Counted from the stretch's first letter, positions 8,158 through 14,217 are shown. The stretch: DNA of 25,238 bases from Candidatus Pacearchaeota archaeon (GCA_023142835.1 JAGLIS010000065.1:1-25238); one strand, 5' to 3'. A program made the numbers and translations. The notes: generated by a model from the sequence alone, not told the origin.

Positions 8158-8231
8158 GAAATTTTTGTTGATTTAGTAGGATAGTTATTGTCCGAGTTGG
8201 CGACAGCGCGTTAGTTCTGTCTCATTATATT

Positions 8232-8486
8232 ATGGCACGTCAGAGAAAAAAAGTTAGAGAAAAGGGAAAGTTGAGACTTAGTCAGTACTTTAAGAAAATT
8301 GACGACGGTGTTAGTGTTGCGGTTGTAACGGACTTGGGATTTCAAGCAAGTTTTCCTAAGAGATTAAAGGGGCTTAGTGGAAAAGTTATTGGGAGTAGGG
8401 GGAAGTTCAAATTAGTTGGAATTAAAACAGGAGATAAGATGAAGACATTTATAATTCATCCAATTCATCTAAGGATATTAAAATGA
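8232..8486 (+). CDS. rpl21e: 50S ribosomal protein eL21 (L21e)
   Basis: Small basic large-subunit protein, 84 residues and somewhat shorter than usual for the archaeal family (mid-90s). It opens with a basic stretch (MARQRKKVREKGKLRLSQYF), continues through a small beta barrel (GVSVAVVTDLGFQASFPKRL, GLSGKVIGSRG), and ends in IHPIHLRILK, typical of eL21 at the 23S rRNA surface. First gene after the TATA box at 8148, so it leads the cluster. Its TGA stop overlaps the next ATG (ATGA), implying translational coupling with RpoF. The eL21-RpoF-DUF655 order is a widely conserved archaeal arrangement. Confidence 0.92.
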   Translation: MARQRKKVREKGKLRLSQYFKKIDDGVSVAVVTDLGFQASFPKRLKGLSGKVIGSRGKFKLVGIKTGDKMKTFIIHPIHLRILK

Positions 8487-8785
8487 CGATAAAAGAAGAA
8501 ACTCCAATCACGATGGCAGAGGTTGTTTCGCTAGCGGGAGATCCGGAGAAAGGTAATGCTATTAAGAAATTTATTAAAGGTTTTAATAAGATGTCTGTTG
8601 AGAAAGCAAAAGAATTGAAGGAAGAATTGAAATCTCTTGATTTGATTAAGTTGAAAGATTTACATATTGTTAAAATTGTTGATTTTATGCCTGCTGATGC
8701 TTCTGAACTAGGTAAGATTCTCGTTGATGTTTCTTTAGATGAAGGTGAAGTGAATAAAGTACTTGAGGTCGTTAAAAAGTATTAA
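8483..8785 (+). CDS. rpoF: DNA-directed RNA polymerase subunit F (Rpo4/RpoF)
   Basis: Homologue of eukaryotic Rpb4. It pairs with Rpo7/RpoE to form the polymerase stalk that binds the exiting transcript and helps initiation. At 100 residues it is near the usual archaeal size. It is almost entirely helical: an N-terminal ITMAEVVSLAGD segment followed by an HRDC-like bundle, with the typical KIVDFMPADASELGKIL motif in which the polymerase family keeps a D-x-x-P. The start is fixed by the ATGA overlap with eL21. RpoE is not in this window. Confidence 0.9.
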   Translation: MTIKEETPITMAEVVSLAGDPEKGNAIKKFIKGFNKMSVEKAKELKEELKSLDLIKLKDLHIVKIVDFMPADASELGKILVDVSLDEGEVNKVLEVVKKY

Positions 8786-8786
8786 A

Positions 8787-8849
8787 ATGGTTAAAGTAAC
8801 ATTGGAAATGTTTCATGTATCTATTTTTAGGAGATTGAAAAATGGTTAA
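8787..8849 (+). other. Short upstream ORF (20 codons) overlapping the DUF655 start
   Basis: ATG 8787 opens right after the RpoF stop, and the frame ends at TAA 8847-8849, out of frame across ATG 8842. Its first bases (ATGGTTAAAG) echo the true start (ATGGTTAAGG). It may be only a spacer, or a coupling/attenuating leader ORF. A Shine-Dalgarno-like AGGAG (8829-8833) lies inside it and serves the DUF655 start. Confidence 0.25.
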
Positions 8850-9378
8850 GGAAGAAAGTGCTGTTATCTTAGATTTTTTGCCTTATGGTTATCCTTTGGA
8901 GAAAAAAATGATGCCTTTGGCACAAGCTATTGGAACTAATGGGTTTACTCTTTTGCAATTAGTCCCTCGGAGAGATGTAAGATTTGAGGTTGGAGAGATA
9001 GTTTATATTGGGGATGACAAGAGAGATAAGGTGCAGTATATTTTGGGAAGATGTCCTCGGGAAAATTTGACTGAAACTGCTAAAGGTCAGTTAGCGGAAT
9101 TTATTGAAAAATCTGTTGAAAAGGATGAGGAGAAGTTTGTGAAATTTTTTAATGAAGCACAAGCTATAAATACTCGACTTCATCAATTTGAATTACTTCC
9201 AGGTCTTGGAAAAAAGCATACTATTGCAATCCTTAAGGCACGGGATGAAAAACTTTTTGATTCTTTCGAGGATATCAAGGAAATGGTTCCTAACTTGCCT
9301 TCGCCAAAGAGTCTTATTGAGAAAAGGATTATAAAGGAACTTACGGAAATACATAGGCATAATTTATTTATATCATAA
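8842..9378 (+). CDS. DUF655 RNA-binding protein
   Basis: Conserved archaeal protein of unknown exact function (the COG1491/DUF655 family). It is normally found beside eL21 and RpoF and often before the rRNA dimethylase KsgA, which suggests a ribosome or RNA role. At 178 residues it is typical in length. Residues ~1-95 form an OB-like beta domain (ILDFLPYGYP, VPRRDVRFEVGEIVYIGDD). Residues ~110-178 contain a helix-hairpin-helix with the signature HQFELLPGLGKKHTIAIL, then a DIKEMVPNLPSP motif typical of the family. Start at 8842 is supported by an AGGAG ~9 bases upstream. Its TAA overlaps the uS13 ATG by one base. KsgA does not follow here. Confidence 0.88.
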   Translation: MVKEESAVILDFLPYGYPLEKKMMPLAQAIGTNGFTLLQLVPRRDVRFEVGEIVYIGDDKRDKVQYILGRCPRENLTETAKGQLAEFIEKSVEKDEEKFVKFFNEAQAINTRLHQFELLPGLGKKHTIAILKARDEKLFDSFEDIKEMVPNLPSPKSLIEKRIIKELTEIHRHNLFIS

Positions 9379-9848
9379 TGGCAAACGATACAAAACACGT
9401 CGCGAAAGAGCTTGGAGATAAAATCTTAATTAGAATTTTAGGTAAAGATGTTCGAGGAGATAAGGAGTTGTTTGCAGAGATTACAAGGATTTCTGGAATT
9501 TCTTGGACATTTGCTAATGCAATTTGTAAGATTATGAAGATTGATAAACATAAGAAAGTTGAGGATTTTTCTGAAGAAGAGTTATCTAAGATTGAAGAGT
9601 TTATTAGAAATCCGTCAATTCCAGGATTTTTGAAAAATCGGCAAAAGGATTTTGAGGATGGGGAAGATAAGCATCTTAGTGGTATAGATTTAAAATTGAG
9701 AAAAGAATTTGATATTAAGAGATTGAGAAAAATTAAGTCTTACAAAGGTATTCGGCACGGAGTTGGATTGCCTGTGAGGGGACAAAGAACTAAATCAAAT
9801 TTCCGTAAGAATAAGAAACCTTCGGTTGCTGCGGGAAAAAAGAAATAA
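9378..9848 (+). CDS. rps13: 30S ribosomal protein uS13
   Basis: Head protein of the small subunit that contacts P-site tRNA and the uL5 bridge. At 156 residues it matches archaeal uS13. Seen: the N-terminal helix-turn region (ILIRILGKDVRGDKELFAEI), the two-helix H2TH-like part, the long helical spacer (DFEDGEDKHLSGIDLKL), then the conserved basic tail KGIRHGVGLPVRGQRTKSN that threads between rRNA helices. Start ATG overlaps the DUF655 stop (taATG). It heads the archaeal alpha-operon-like order uS13-uS4-uS11-RpoD, but here is joined without a break to the eL21 cluster. Confidence 0.95.
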   Translation: MANDTKHVAKELGDKILIRILGKDVRGDKELFAEITRISGISWTFANAICKIMKIDKHKKVEDFSEEELSKIEEFIRNPSIPGFLKNRQKDFEDGEDKHLSGIDLKLRKEFDIKRLRKIKSYKGIRHGVGLPVRGQRTKSNFRKNKKPSVAAGKKK

Positions 9849-9870
9849 GATGATAAATAAAATGTTGGAG

Positions 9871-9934
9871 GTAGTAGATTAGATCGTTAAGTGAGTCGTT
9901 GCTCACTTGCTCAAAAATCTAAAGATTTTTTCGG
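9871..9934 (+). promoter_or_regulatory. Structured leader before uS4: two hairpins with an alternative pairing
   Basis: Hairpin 1 is AAGTGAG (9889-9895) with CTCACTT (9902-9908) around a 6-base loop. Hairpin 2 is AAAAATC (9913-9919) with GATTTTT (9924-9930), followed by one more T and only a few bases before the uS4 ATG at 9935. TAGATT at 9875-9880 is complementary to AATCTA at 9916-9921, which forms the left arm of hairpin 2, so the two folds exclude one another. This layout suits a terminator/antiterminator or start-site-masking switch, possibly sensed by uS4 itself; that is inference. Confidence 0.4.
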
Positions 9935-10477
9935 ATGGGAGATATTAAAAGAAAACAAAAATTGTTTAGTCGGCCTAAGAAGTTGTATGATCGGACAAGA
10001 ATGGATGAGGAAAATGTTTTAGTTAAGAGATATGGTTTAAAAAATAAAAGGGAAATTTGGAAAGCTAAGACTGCAGTTTCTAATCTTCGTCGACGAGCTA
10101 AAGGTCTTATTGGAAAAGATGTTAAGGAACAACAGATTTTTTTTGATAAGTTGATTAAGAGAGGATTGATTGTTAAAGACATATCTGATGTTCTTGCTCT
10201 AACTGAAGAAAATTTATTTGAAAGACGATTGCAGACAGTTTTATTTAAGAAAGGAATGGCAAATACTGTTAAGCAATCTAGACAGTTGATTGTTCATAAG
10301 AATGTTTTGGTTGATGGAAGTGTTGTTAATATTCCTTCATTTATTGTAACAAATGAATTGGAAAATAAAATTACTTTGAAGGAATCTAAGGTTGTTTCTA
10401 AGAAAAATGAGATTAAGGATTCTGCAGATGAAACTGAAGAAAAAGTTGAAGAAAATTCGTCGGAGATAGAAGAATAA
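9935..10477 (+). CDS. rps4: 30S ribosomal protein uS4
   Basis: Primary 16S rRNA-binding protein. It opens in the archaeal style (MGDIKRKQKLFSRPKKLYDR) and contains the helical N domain (~1-90) and an S4 RNA-binding domain (~100-150; RRLQTVLFKKGMANTVKQSR, then QLIVHKNVLVDGSVVNIPSFIV). The last ~30 residues are a low-complexity acidic tail (ETEEKVEENSSEIEE), a common archaeal extension that makes the whole 180 residues. The preceding 86-bp spacer has the hairpins described at 9871-9934; uS4 is a known autoregulator in bacteria, so a similar role is conceivable. Confidence 0.95.
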   Translation: MGDIKRKQKLFSRPKKLYDRTRMDEENVLVKRYGLKNKREIWKAKTAVSNLRRRAKGLIGKDVKEQQIFFDKLIKRGLIVKDISDVLALTEENLFERRLQTVLFKKGMANTVKQSRQLIVHKNVLVDGSVVNIPSFIVTNELENKITLKESKVVSKKNEIKDSADETEEKVEENSSEIEE

Positions 10478-10478
10478 T

Positions 10479-10550
10479 ATGGCAAAGAAAGTTATGCTTA
10501 ACTATCATACTCCATTTTATAGGGGGGTAAATAAAAATGGCAAAGAATGA
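10479..10550 (+). other. Short upstream ORF (23 codons) overlapping the uS11 start
   Basis: ATG 10479 follows the uS4 stop by one base. The frame runs out of frame through ATG 10537 and stops at TGA 10548-10550. It starts ATGGCAAAGAAAG, almost the same as the real uS11 start ATGGCAAAGAATG 58 bp downstream, the same echo seen before DUF655. A G-rich AGGGGGG (10521-10527) within it is the probable ribosome-binding site for uS11. Confidence 0.25.
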
Positions 10551-10923
10551 TGATAATACAGGGATTTTGAATATTTATGCGAGTTATAATAATACTATTG
10601 CTACGATTACAGATCTCGCGGGAAATACTATTGGAAGAACTTCGGGAGGACAGGTTACTAAGCATGATAGAATGAGGTCTAACCCGACGATTGCAATGTT
10701 TATTGCGAAAAAGGTTAATGATATGTGTAGAGATTATAAAATTAATTCTCTTTATGTTCGAATGAAGGGACAGACAGGAGATAAGGGTTTGGGGCCAGGA
10801 GCACATGTAATTGTTAGAACTCTTACTAAAGAAGGTTTTAATATTTTAAGTATGACTGATATAACTTGTATCCCTCGAGGAGGTCCTAAGAAGAAAGGTG
10901 GGAGAAGAGGTAGACGAGTATAA
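10537..10923 (+). CDS. rps11: 30S ribosomal protein uS11
   Basis: Platform protein of the small subunit near the mRNA exit. At 128 residues it is typical for archaea. Conserved features: ILNIYASYNNTIATITDLAG at the start, TSGGQVTKHDR, the KGQTGDKGLGPGAHVIVRTL loop, and the C-terminal ITCIPRGGPKKKGGRRGRRV that binds 16S rRNA. Start chosen at 10537 because of the G-rich SD ~10 bases upstream and the family N-terminus. Confidence 0.96.
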   Translation: MAKNDDNTGILNIYASYNNTIATITDLAGNTIGRTSGGQVTKHDRMRSNPTIAMFIAKKVNDMCRDYKINSLYVRMKGQTGDKGLGPGAHVIVRTLTKEGFNILSMTDITCIPRGGPKKKGGRRGRRV

Positions 10924-10925
10924 AC

Positions 10926-10933
10926 TTATAAAC
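10926..10933 (+). promoter_or_regulatory. TATA box before RpoD
   Basis: TTATAAAC, centred ~26 bp before ATG 10954. This would give RpoD its own leaderless transcript in addition to read-through from uS11; no SD precedes this ATG. Confidence 0.5.
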
Positions 10934-10953
10934 TAAAAATTAGATAAAATAAA

Positions 10954-11661
10954 ATGGAACTCATTGAAAAAACACCAGAGAAGATAAGTATTGTTAGTGA
11001 TATGAATGTAAGCTTAGCTAATGCTATTCGAAGAAGTGTTAATGAGATTCCTATCTTAGCTATTGACGAAGCTGATATTTACAAAAATGATTCTGTGCTT
11101 TATGATGAGATTATTGCGCATCGGCTTGGATTAATTCCTTTGAAGAATCAGAGTATAAAAGCGGATCAGTCTGTTGAAATGAAATTAAGTGTTAAGGGAA
11201 AGGGGGATGTTGAGAATGTTCTTGCGGGAGAGCTTGGGGATTCTGTAGTTTATCCTGAGATGCCTATTGTTTTAATTGGTGATGGACAGGAAGTTGAACT
11301 TGTTGCGAGAGCAAGGGTTGGTAAGGGAATTAATCATGCTAAGTTTTCTCCTGGAATTGTTTTTTATAAGCATTTAGCGAAGATAAAAATTTCAGGTGAT
11401 GGTGAAAGACAAAGTGAACTTGCAGAAATTTATCCTGAAGTTTTTGAGATGTTTGGTGAGAAACTTAAAATTAAGAATGCCGCGGCATGTGATTTGGATC
11501 AAGGAGATATGGAGATTTATCCTGGCGTTACGATTGGATTTGATGATAATATTGTCTTCACAGTAGAGTCATGGGGACAGCTTGAAGTTAAGGATATTTT
11601 TACTGATGCATGTAAGGCTTTGAAAGGAAATCTTTCTGAAGTTTCCAAGGTAATTAAATAA
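10954..11661 (+). CDS. rpoD: DNA-directed RNA polymerase subunit D (Rpo3)
   Basis: Homologue of the bacterial alpha N-terminal domain and eukaryotic Rpb3; with subunit L it forms the platform on which the polymerase assembles. At 235 residues it is slightly short. Seen: the dimerisation/beta part (VSLANAIRRSVNEIPILAID), DEIIAHRLGLIPLK, an inserted domain ~50-150, VVYPEMPIVLIGDGQEVELV, then HAKFSPGIVFYKH and the C-terminal VESWGQLEVKDIF helix. Only one cysteine (in KNAAACDLDQG) is seen where some archaeal D subunits carry a 4Fe-4S cluster, so this one probably lacks the cluster. The name rpoD is the archaeal usage, not sigma-70. Confidence 0.94.
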   Translation: MELIEKTPEKISIVSDMNVSLANAIRRSVNEIPILAIDEADIYKNDSVLYDEIIAHRLGLIPLKNQSIKADQSVEMKLSVKGKGDVENVLAGELGDSVVYPEMPIVLIGDGQEVELVARARVGKGINHAKFSPGIVFYKHLAKIKISGDGERQSELAEIYPEVFEMFGEKLKIKNAAACDLDQGDMEIYPGVTIGFDDNIVFTVESWGQLEVKDIFTDACKALKGNLSEVSKVIK

Positions 11662-11690
11662 TCTTGGTAAATTCTTCATCGAGTAATCGT

Positions 11691-11773
11691 GGGAGAATGC
11701 CGGAGTGGTCAAACGGGATACGTTAAGGGCGTATTGGTTTTTACCTACGGGGGTTCGAATCCTCCTTCTCCCA
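11691..11773 (+). tRNA. tRNA-Leu, anticodon reads AAG
   Basis: Folded by hand as a class II tRNA. Acceptor GGGAGAA (11691-11697) pairs TTCTCCC (11766-11772), with discriminator A at 11773. The D stem is CCG/CGG with a loop holding GG. The anticodon stem ATACG/CGTAT (11718-11722/11730-11734) is perfect, with loop TTAAGGG. The variable arm is GGT-TTTT-ACC, and the T stem GGGGG/CCTCC has loop TTCGAAT. The long variable arm and discriminator A indicate leucine. With a normal 7-base loop the anticodon is AAG (11725-11727), unusual in archaea, which normally use GAG. CCA is not encoded (CAT-type sequence follows). A tRNA-Leu between RpoD and eL18 is known in halophilic archaea, so the location is conserved. 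Confidence 0.88.
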
Positions 11774-11774
11774 T

Positions 11775-11861
11775 GGAGAGAAATGAGTCAGATTGAACCC
11801 AAGGGGTTTCCCGAGGGAAGACCTTGTGCTTTGCACAGGCTGTCGAATCCTCCTTTTCTCA
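11775..11861 (+). ncRNA. tRNA-like structured element, possible degenerate tRNA-Leu copy
   Basis: Ends pair as a 7-bp acceptor-like stem: GAGAGAA (11776-11782) with TTTTCTC (11854-11860), including one G.T. Inside are three possible hairpins: AACCC/GGGTT (~11796-11808), TTCC/GGAA with a CGAG loop (~11808-11819), and CTTGTGC/GCACAGG (11823-11839). The 3' end TCGAATCCTCCTTTTCTCAT nearly repeats the end of the adjacent tRNA-Leu, and GAGT...GAAC echoes its D loop. It does not make a normal T arm, so it is not a working tRNA by eye. It sits in the leader of eL18 and could be a decayed tandem tRNA or a leader structure. Confidence 0.4.
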
Positions 11862-11879
11862 TAAGGAGAACAAAAGAAA

Positions 11880-12242
11880 ATGGAAATAAAAATAAGTAAA
11901 ACAAAAATAGAGAACCGGATGAAGCACAAGACAGATGCTTCTTTAGTTGAAACTATAATTAAGTTAAAGAAGACGAATCCTGTTGTTGCGAAGGAATTGG
12001 CTAAACCTAAACGAAGATGGCCTGCGGTTAATCTGAAGGATATTGATATGATTACTGGAGATGTTTTAATTGTTGGAAAAGTTTTGAGTGCTGGGGATTT
12101 GGAGGGGGCTAAAAAAATTGTTGCTTGGTGTGCTTCTGAAAAGGCGCTCGAAAAAATTAAGAATGCGAAAGGAACTTTTGTTACAATTAGCGAAGAGATG
12201 AAAAAAAATCCTGAATTAAATGGGTACGATATTTTGAAATAA
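11880..12242 (+). CDS. rpl18e: 50S ribosomal protein eL18 (L18e)
   Basis: Large-subunit protein, here 120 residues, as usual for archaeal eL18. Recognised by the N-terminal KTDASLVETIIKLKK, AKPKRRWPAVNL, and the DVLIVGKVLSAGDLEGAKKI core shared with the uL15/eL18 fold. It starts a second block, eL18-uL13-uS9, also conserved across archaea downstream of RpoD. An AAGGAG (11863-11868) lies 11 bases before the ATG, so translation is probably SD-led after the tRNA is processed out. Its TAA overlaps the uL13 ATG by one base. Confidence 0.94.
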   Translation: MEIKISKTKIENRMKHKTDASLVETIIKLKKTNPVVAKELAKPKRRWPAVNLKDIDMITGDVLIVGKVLSAGDLEGAKKIVAWCASEKALEKIKNAKGTFVTISEEMKKNPELNGYDILK

Positions 12243-12655
12243 TGGCAAAAATAATTTATGATGGGAAGGGTGCAGTTTTTGGTAGAATGGCTAGTGTGAT
12301 TACGAAGGATTTATTGAAAGGAAATTTTGTTGATGTTATTAATTGTGAGGAGATTATTATTTCTGGGAAAAAGGAATTTTTCATTGAAAAGGTTCAGGCT
12401 AAAAGAAAAATGGGTGTAGGTTCTTCGTTGAAAGGTCCATTATATATTCGTAAGGAAGATCGATTGGTTAAAAGGATGATTAGGGGAATGTTGCCTAGGG
12501 ATGTTGCCAAGGGTCGAGAAGCGTTTAAGAGATTGATGTGCCATATGGGAAATGGAAATTTAACTGAAGAAGAATTGAAAGATGTTAAGGAATTTAAACA
12601 TATGAAACCTATGAAATGTTTTACAATTAAAAAAATTGTGGAGAGATTAAAATGA
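12242..12655 (+). CDS. rpl13: 50S ribosomal protein uL13
   Basis: Early-assembling large-subunit protein of 137 residues. Typical archaeal features: the N-terminal IIYDGKGAVFGRMASVITK (glycine-rich turn GxxxGRMAS), the INCEEIIISGKK segment, RKEDRLVKRMIRGMLPRDVA (binding face for 23S rRNA), and KGREAFKRLMCHMGN. The start is fixed by the one-base overlap with eL18, and the ATGA overlap at the 3' end couples it to uS9. Confidence 0.95.
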   Translation: MAKIIYDGKGAVFGRMASVITKDLLKGNFVDVINCEEIIISGKKEFFIEKVQAKRKMGVGSSLKGPLYIRKEDRLVKRMIRGMLPRDVAKGREAFKRLMCHMGNGNLTEEELKDVKEFKHMKPMKCFTIKKIVERLK

Positions 12656-13053
12656 ATGGAATTGTAACTTCTGGAAAACGGAAGACTGCGGTTGCTAAGG
12701 CTACGATTAAGGATGGGACTGGGGTCGTGACATTTAATAAAAGATCTTTGACATTTTTATCTGATTTGCAACAGTTGGAAATTAGCGAGCCATTAATTCT
12801 TGCAAAAGATTTTCTTGGTGAGTTGAATTTTGATATTGCATTAAATGTTAAGGGTGGAGGGATTGCTTGTCAGGTTGAAGCAGGTAGGTTGGCTATTGCT
12901 AAATCTATTGTTAAGTTTACAGGTAATGAAAATTTAAAGGCTGTGTTTTTAGCATATGATAAGAATATGTTGATTGCAGATATCCGACGGAAAGAGGCTT
13001 GTAAACCTGGTGATTCGAAGGCGAGGGCAATGAGACAAACTAGTTTTAGATAG
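12652..13053 (+). CDS. rps9: 30S ribosomal protein uS9
   Basis: Small-subunit head protein whose C-terminal tail reaches the P-site tRNA. It has 133 residues. Seen: TSGKRKTAVAKATIKDGTG, the core VKGGGIACQVEAGRLAIAKS, DIRRKEACKPGDSKARAMRQ, and the terminal SFR, where the last arginine contacts the anticodon stem. Start overlaps the uL13 stop (ATGA). In most archaea RpoN and RpoK follow; here they do not, and a methyltransferase-like gene begins 8 bp later. Confidence 0.95.
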   Translation: MNGIVTSGKRKTAVAKATIKDGTGVVTFNKRSLTFLSDLQQLEISEPLILAKDFLGELNFDIALNVKGGGIACQVEAGRLAIAKSIVKFTGNENLKAVFLAYDKNMLIADIRRKEACKPGDSKARAMRQTSFR

Positions 13054-13060
13054 GATCAAG

Positions 13061-13653
13061 ATGAATAATAGTGGTTTTTACAATTGGCTTACAGTAAAAG
13101 ATTTGGATGCTTTTGCCAAAAAGACTTTTGGAGAGATGCCTCTTTCTGATTTTGAAGAAATTAGTAAGTTAATCAAGAAGCAGTCTCGAATTCTGGAGGT
13201 TGGTTGCGGAACTGGGCGATTAGGTTTAGAATTTCTGAGAATGGGTTTCAATTATATGGGGGTTGAGAAGCAAGAAAAATATATAGATGTTTTTAGAGAA
13301 AGGGGTTGCCCTGAAAAAAAATTAGATATGGGTCTATCGAAAAAATAATTGAAGGACTTGGAAAATTTGACGTAATTCTTTTCCCTTGGACAGTTATTGG
13401 AGATTTTTCAAAGAAGGAACAGAAAACTATCTTAAAGAAATCTTATGGGGCATTAAGGGTTGGAGGGATATGTGTTCTAGACAACCCTTCTAAAAATCAA
13501 AAATATAACCAGTATGGAACCTATTCTCCTACACCTTTTTATTATGACGAATGGATGGATGTGCTCTCGGATATGGGGTTTTCTCATTCTTCTAAAAAAT
13601 ATCAAACAAAAACAAATGTTAAAAGAGAGTTAACAATTATTAGGAAAGATTAA
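13061..13653 (+). pseudogene. Class I SAM-dependent methyltransferase, frameshifted at an A8 run
   Basis: From ATG 13061 the frame encodes a Rossmann methyltransferase N-half: SAM motif I is RILEVGCGTGRLGLEF and an acidic motif II is MGVEKQE. It then stops early at 13346-13348. The rest is intact in the -1 frame from 13321: IRYGSIEKIIEGLGKFDVIL, FPWTVIGDFSKKEQ, a late strand LRVGGICVLDN, and a stop at 13651-13653. The switch falls on eight A (13314-13321) that include an in-phase A AAA AAA heptamer, a classic -1 slippery site. One extra A, or a -1 slip, gives a 197-residue protein. The substrate is unknown. It lies 8 bp after uS9, probably in the same transcript, and abuts the stop of the next, convergent gene. 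Confidence 0.75.
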
Positions 13654-14187
13654 TTATTTCTTCCGAGGCTTCAAATATGTTTTCAATTTTCGTTGGACTG
13701 CATAGAATATTTCTGGAGAAATTAAATTTTGGTGTTCGCCTTTATGGATTCGACCGTCGAATTTAATTTCTCCGAGGTAAGTTCTGTTTGATAGAACTTT
13801 TTTTAATCCATTGACGGATAAGCTGAAATTTTTTGCGAGGGAATTTAATGAGTATTTTCGATTGAGGAATGTTCGATATAATGAATGAACTCTGACAGCG
13901 TCTTCGTTTGGGATTAGGTTTCCGTTGATAACATCGTAACCTAGGGGTGCTCTTGTAACAACTCTACCGATACTTGCTATTTTGGACATTCCAGATTTTT
14001 GTTTTTTACCGAAATGTTGCCCGTATTTTCTAAATGTATCTAGGATTTTCCAATCGATTTTTTCAGTAATGTAATTTTGAAAATCTTGTATTTTTTCGGG
14101 GGCGAATTTTGCACAGATGGAACATAACGGGCTTCCCAAGATTGTTGTTTCTTTTTTATCTTGATAACCACATTTTTTACAAGCCAT
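13654..14187 (-). CDS. Recombinase-domain (PF07508-like) protein without resolvase catalytic domain
   Basis: 177 residues. The N-terminus carries a zinc-ribbon-like CxxC...CxxC (C3, C6, C22, C25), then a basic linker. Residues ~70-177 match the DNA-binding Recombinase domain of large serine recombinases: TRAPLGYDVINGNLIPNEDA, LYRTFLNRKYSLNSLAKNF, KVLSNRTYLGEIKFDGRIHKGEHQNLISPEIFYAVQRKL. The resolvase domain with the catalytic serine is absent and no room is left for it, so this is not an active recombinase alone. It may be a domesticated DNA-binding protein. The gene is intact and has its own leaderless promoter (TATA 14208-14217), which argues against decay. Its stop abuts the methyltransferase stop, so the genes converge. 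Confidence 0.8.
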   Translation of the reverse strand: MACKKCGYQDKKETTILGSPLCSICAKFAPEKIQDFQNYITEKIDWKILDTFRKYGQHFGKKQKSGMSKIASIGRVVTRAPLGYDVINGNLIPNEDAVRVHSLYRTFLNRKYSLNSLAKNFSLSVNGLKKVLSNRTYLGEIKFDGRIHKGEHQNLISPEIFYAVQRKLKTYLKPRKK

Positions 14188-14207
14188 AAGTTAATCTAGA
14201 AGGGAGA

Positions 14208-14217
14208 TTTTATAAAA
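14208..14217. promoter_or_regulatory. Single palindromic TATA box serving two divergent leaderless genes
   Basis: TTTTATAAAA is its own reverse complement. Its centre (14212.5) lies 25.5 bp from the minus-strand ATG at 14187 and 25.5 bp from the plus-strand ATG at 14238, the expected TATA-to-start distance in both directions. BRE-like AAGGGAGA precedes it on the plus side. Confidence 0.6.

Noticed and set aside
13654..14187. Active serine recombinase or IS607-type transposase
   Set aside because: There is no resolvase domain, no catalytic serine motif and no second ORF; only the DNA-binding Recombinase domain is present.
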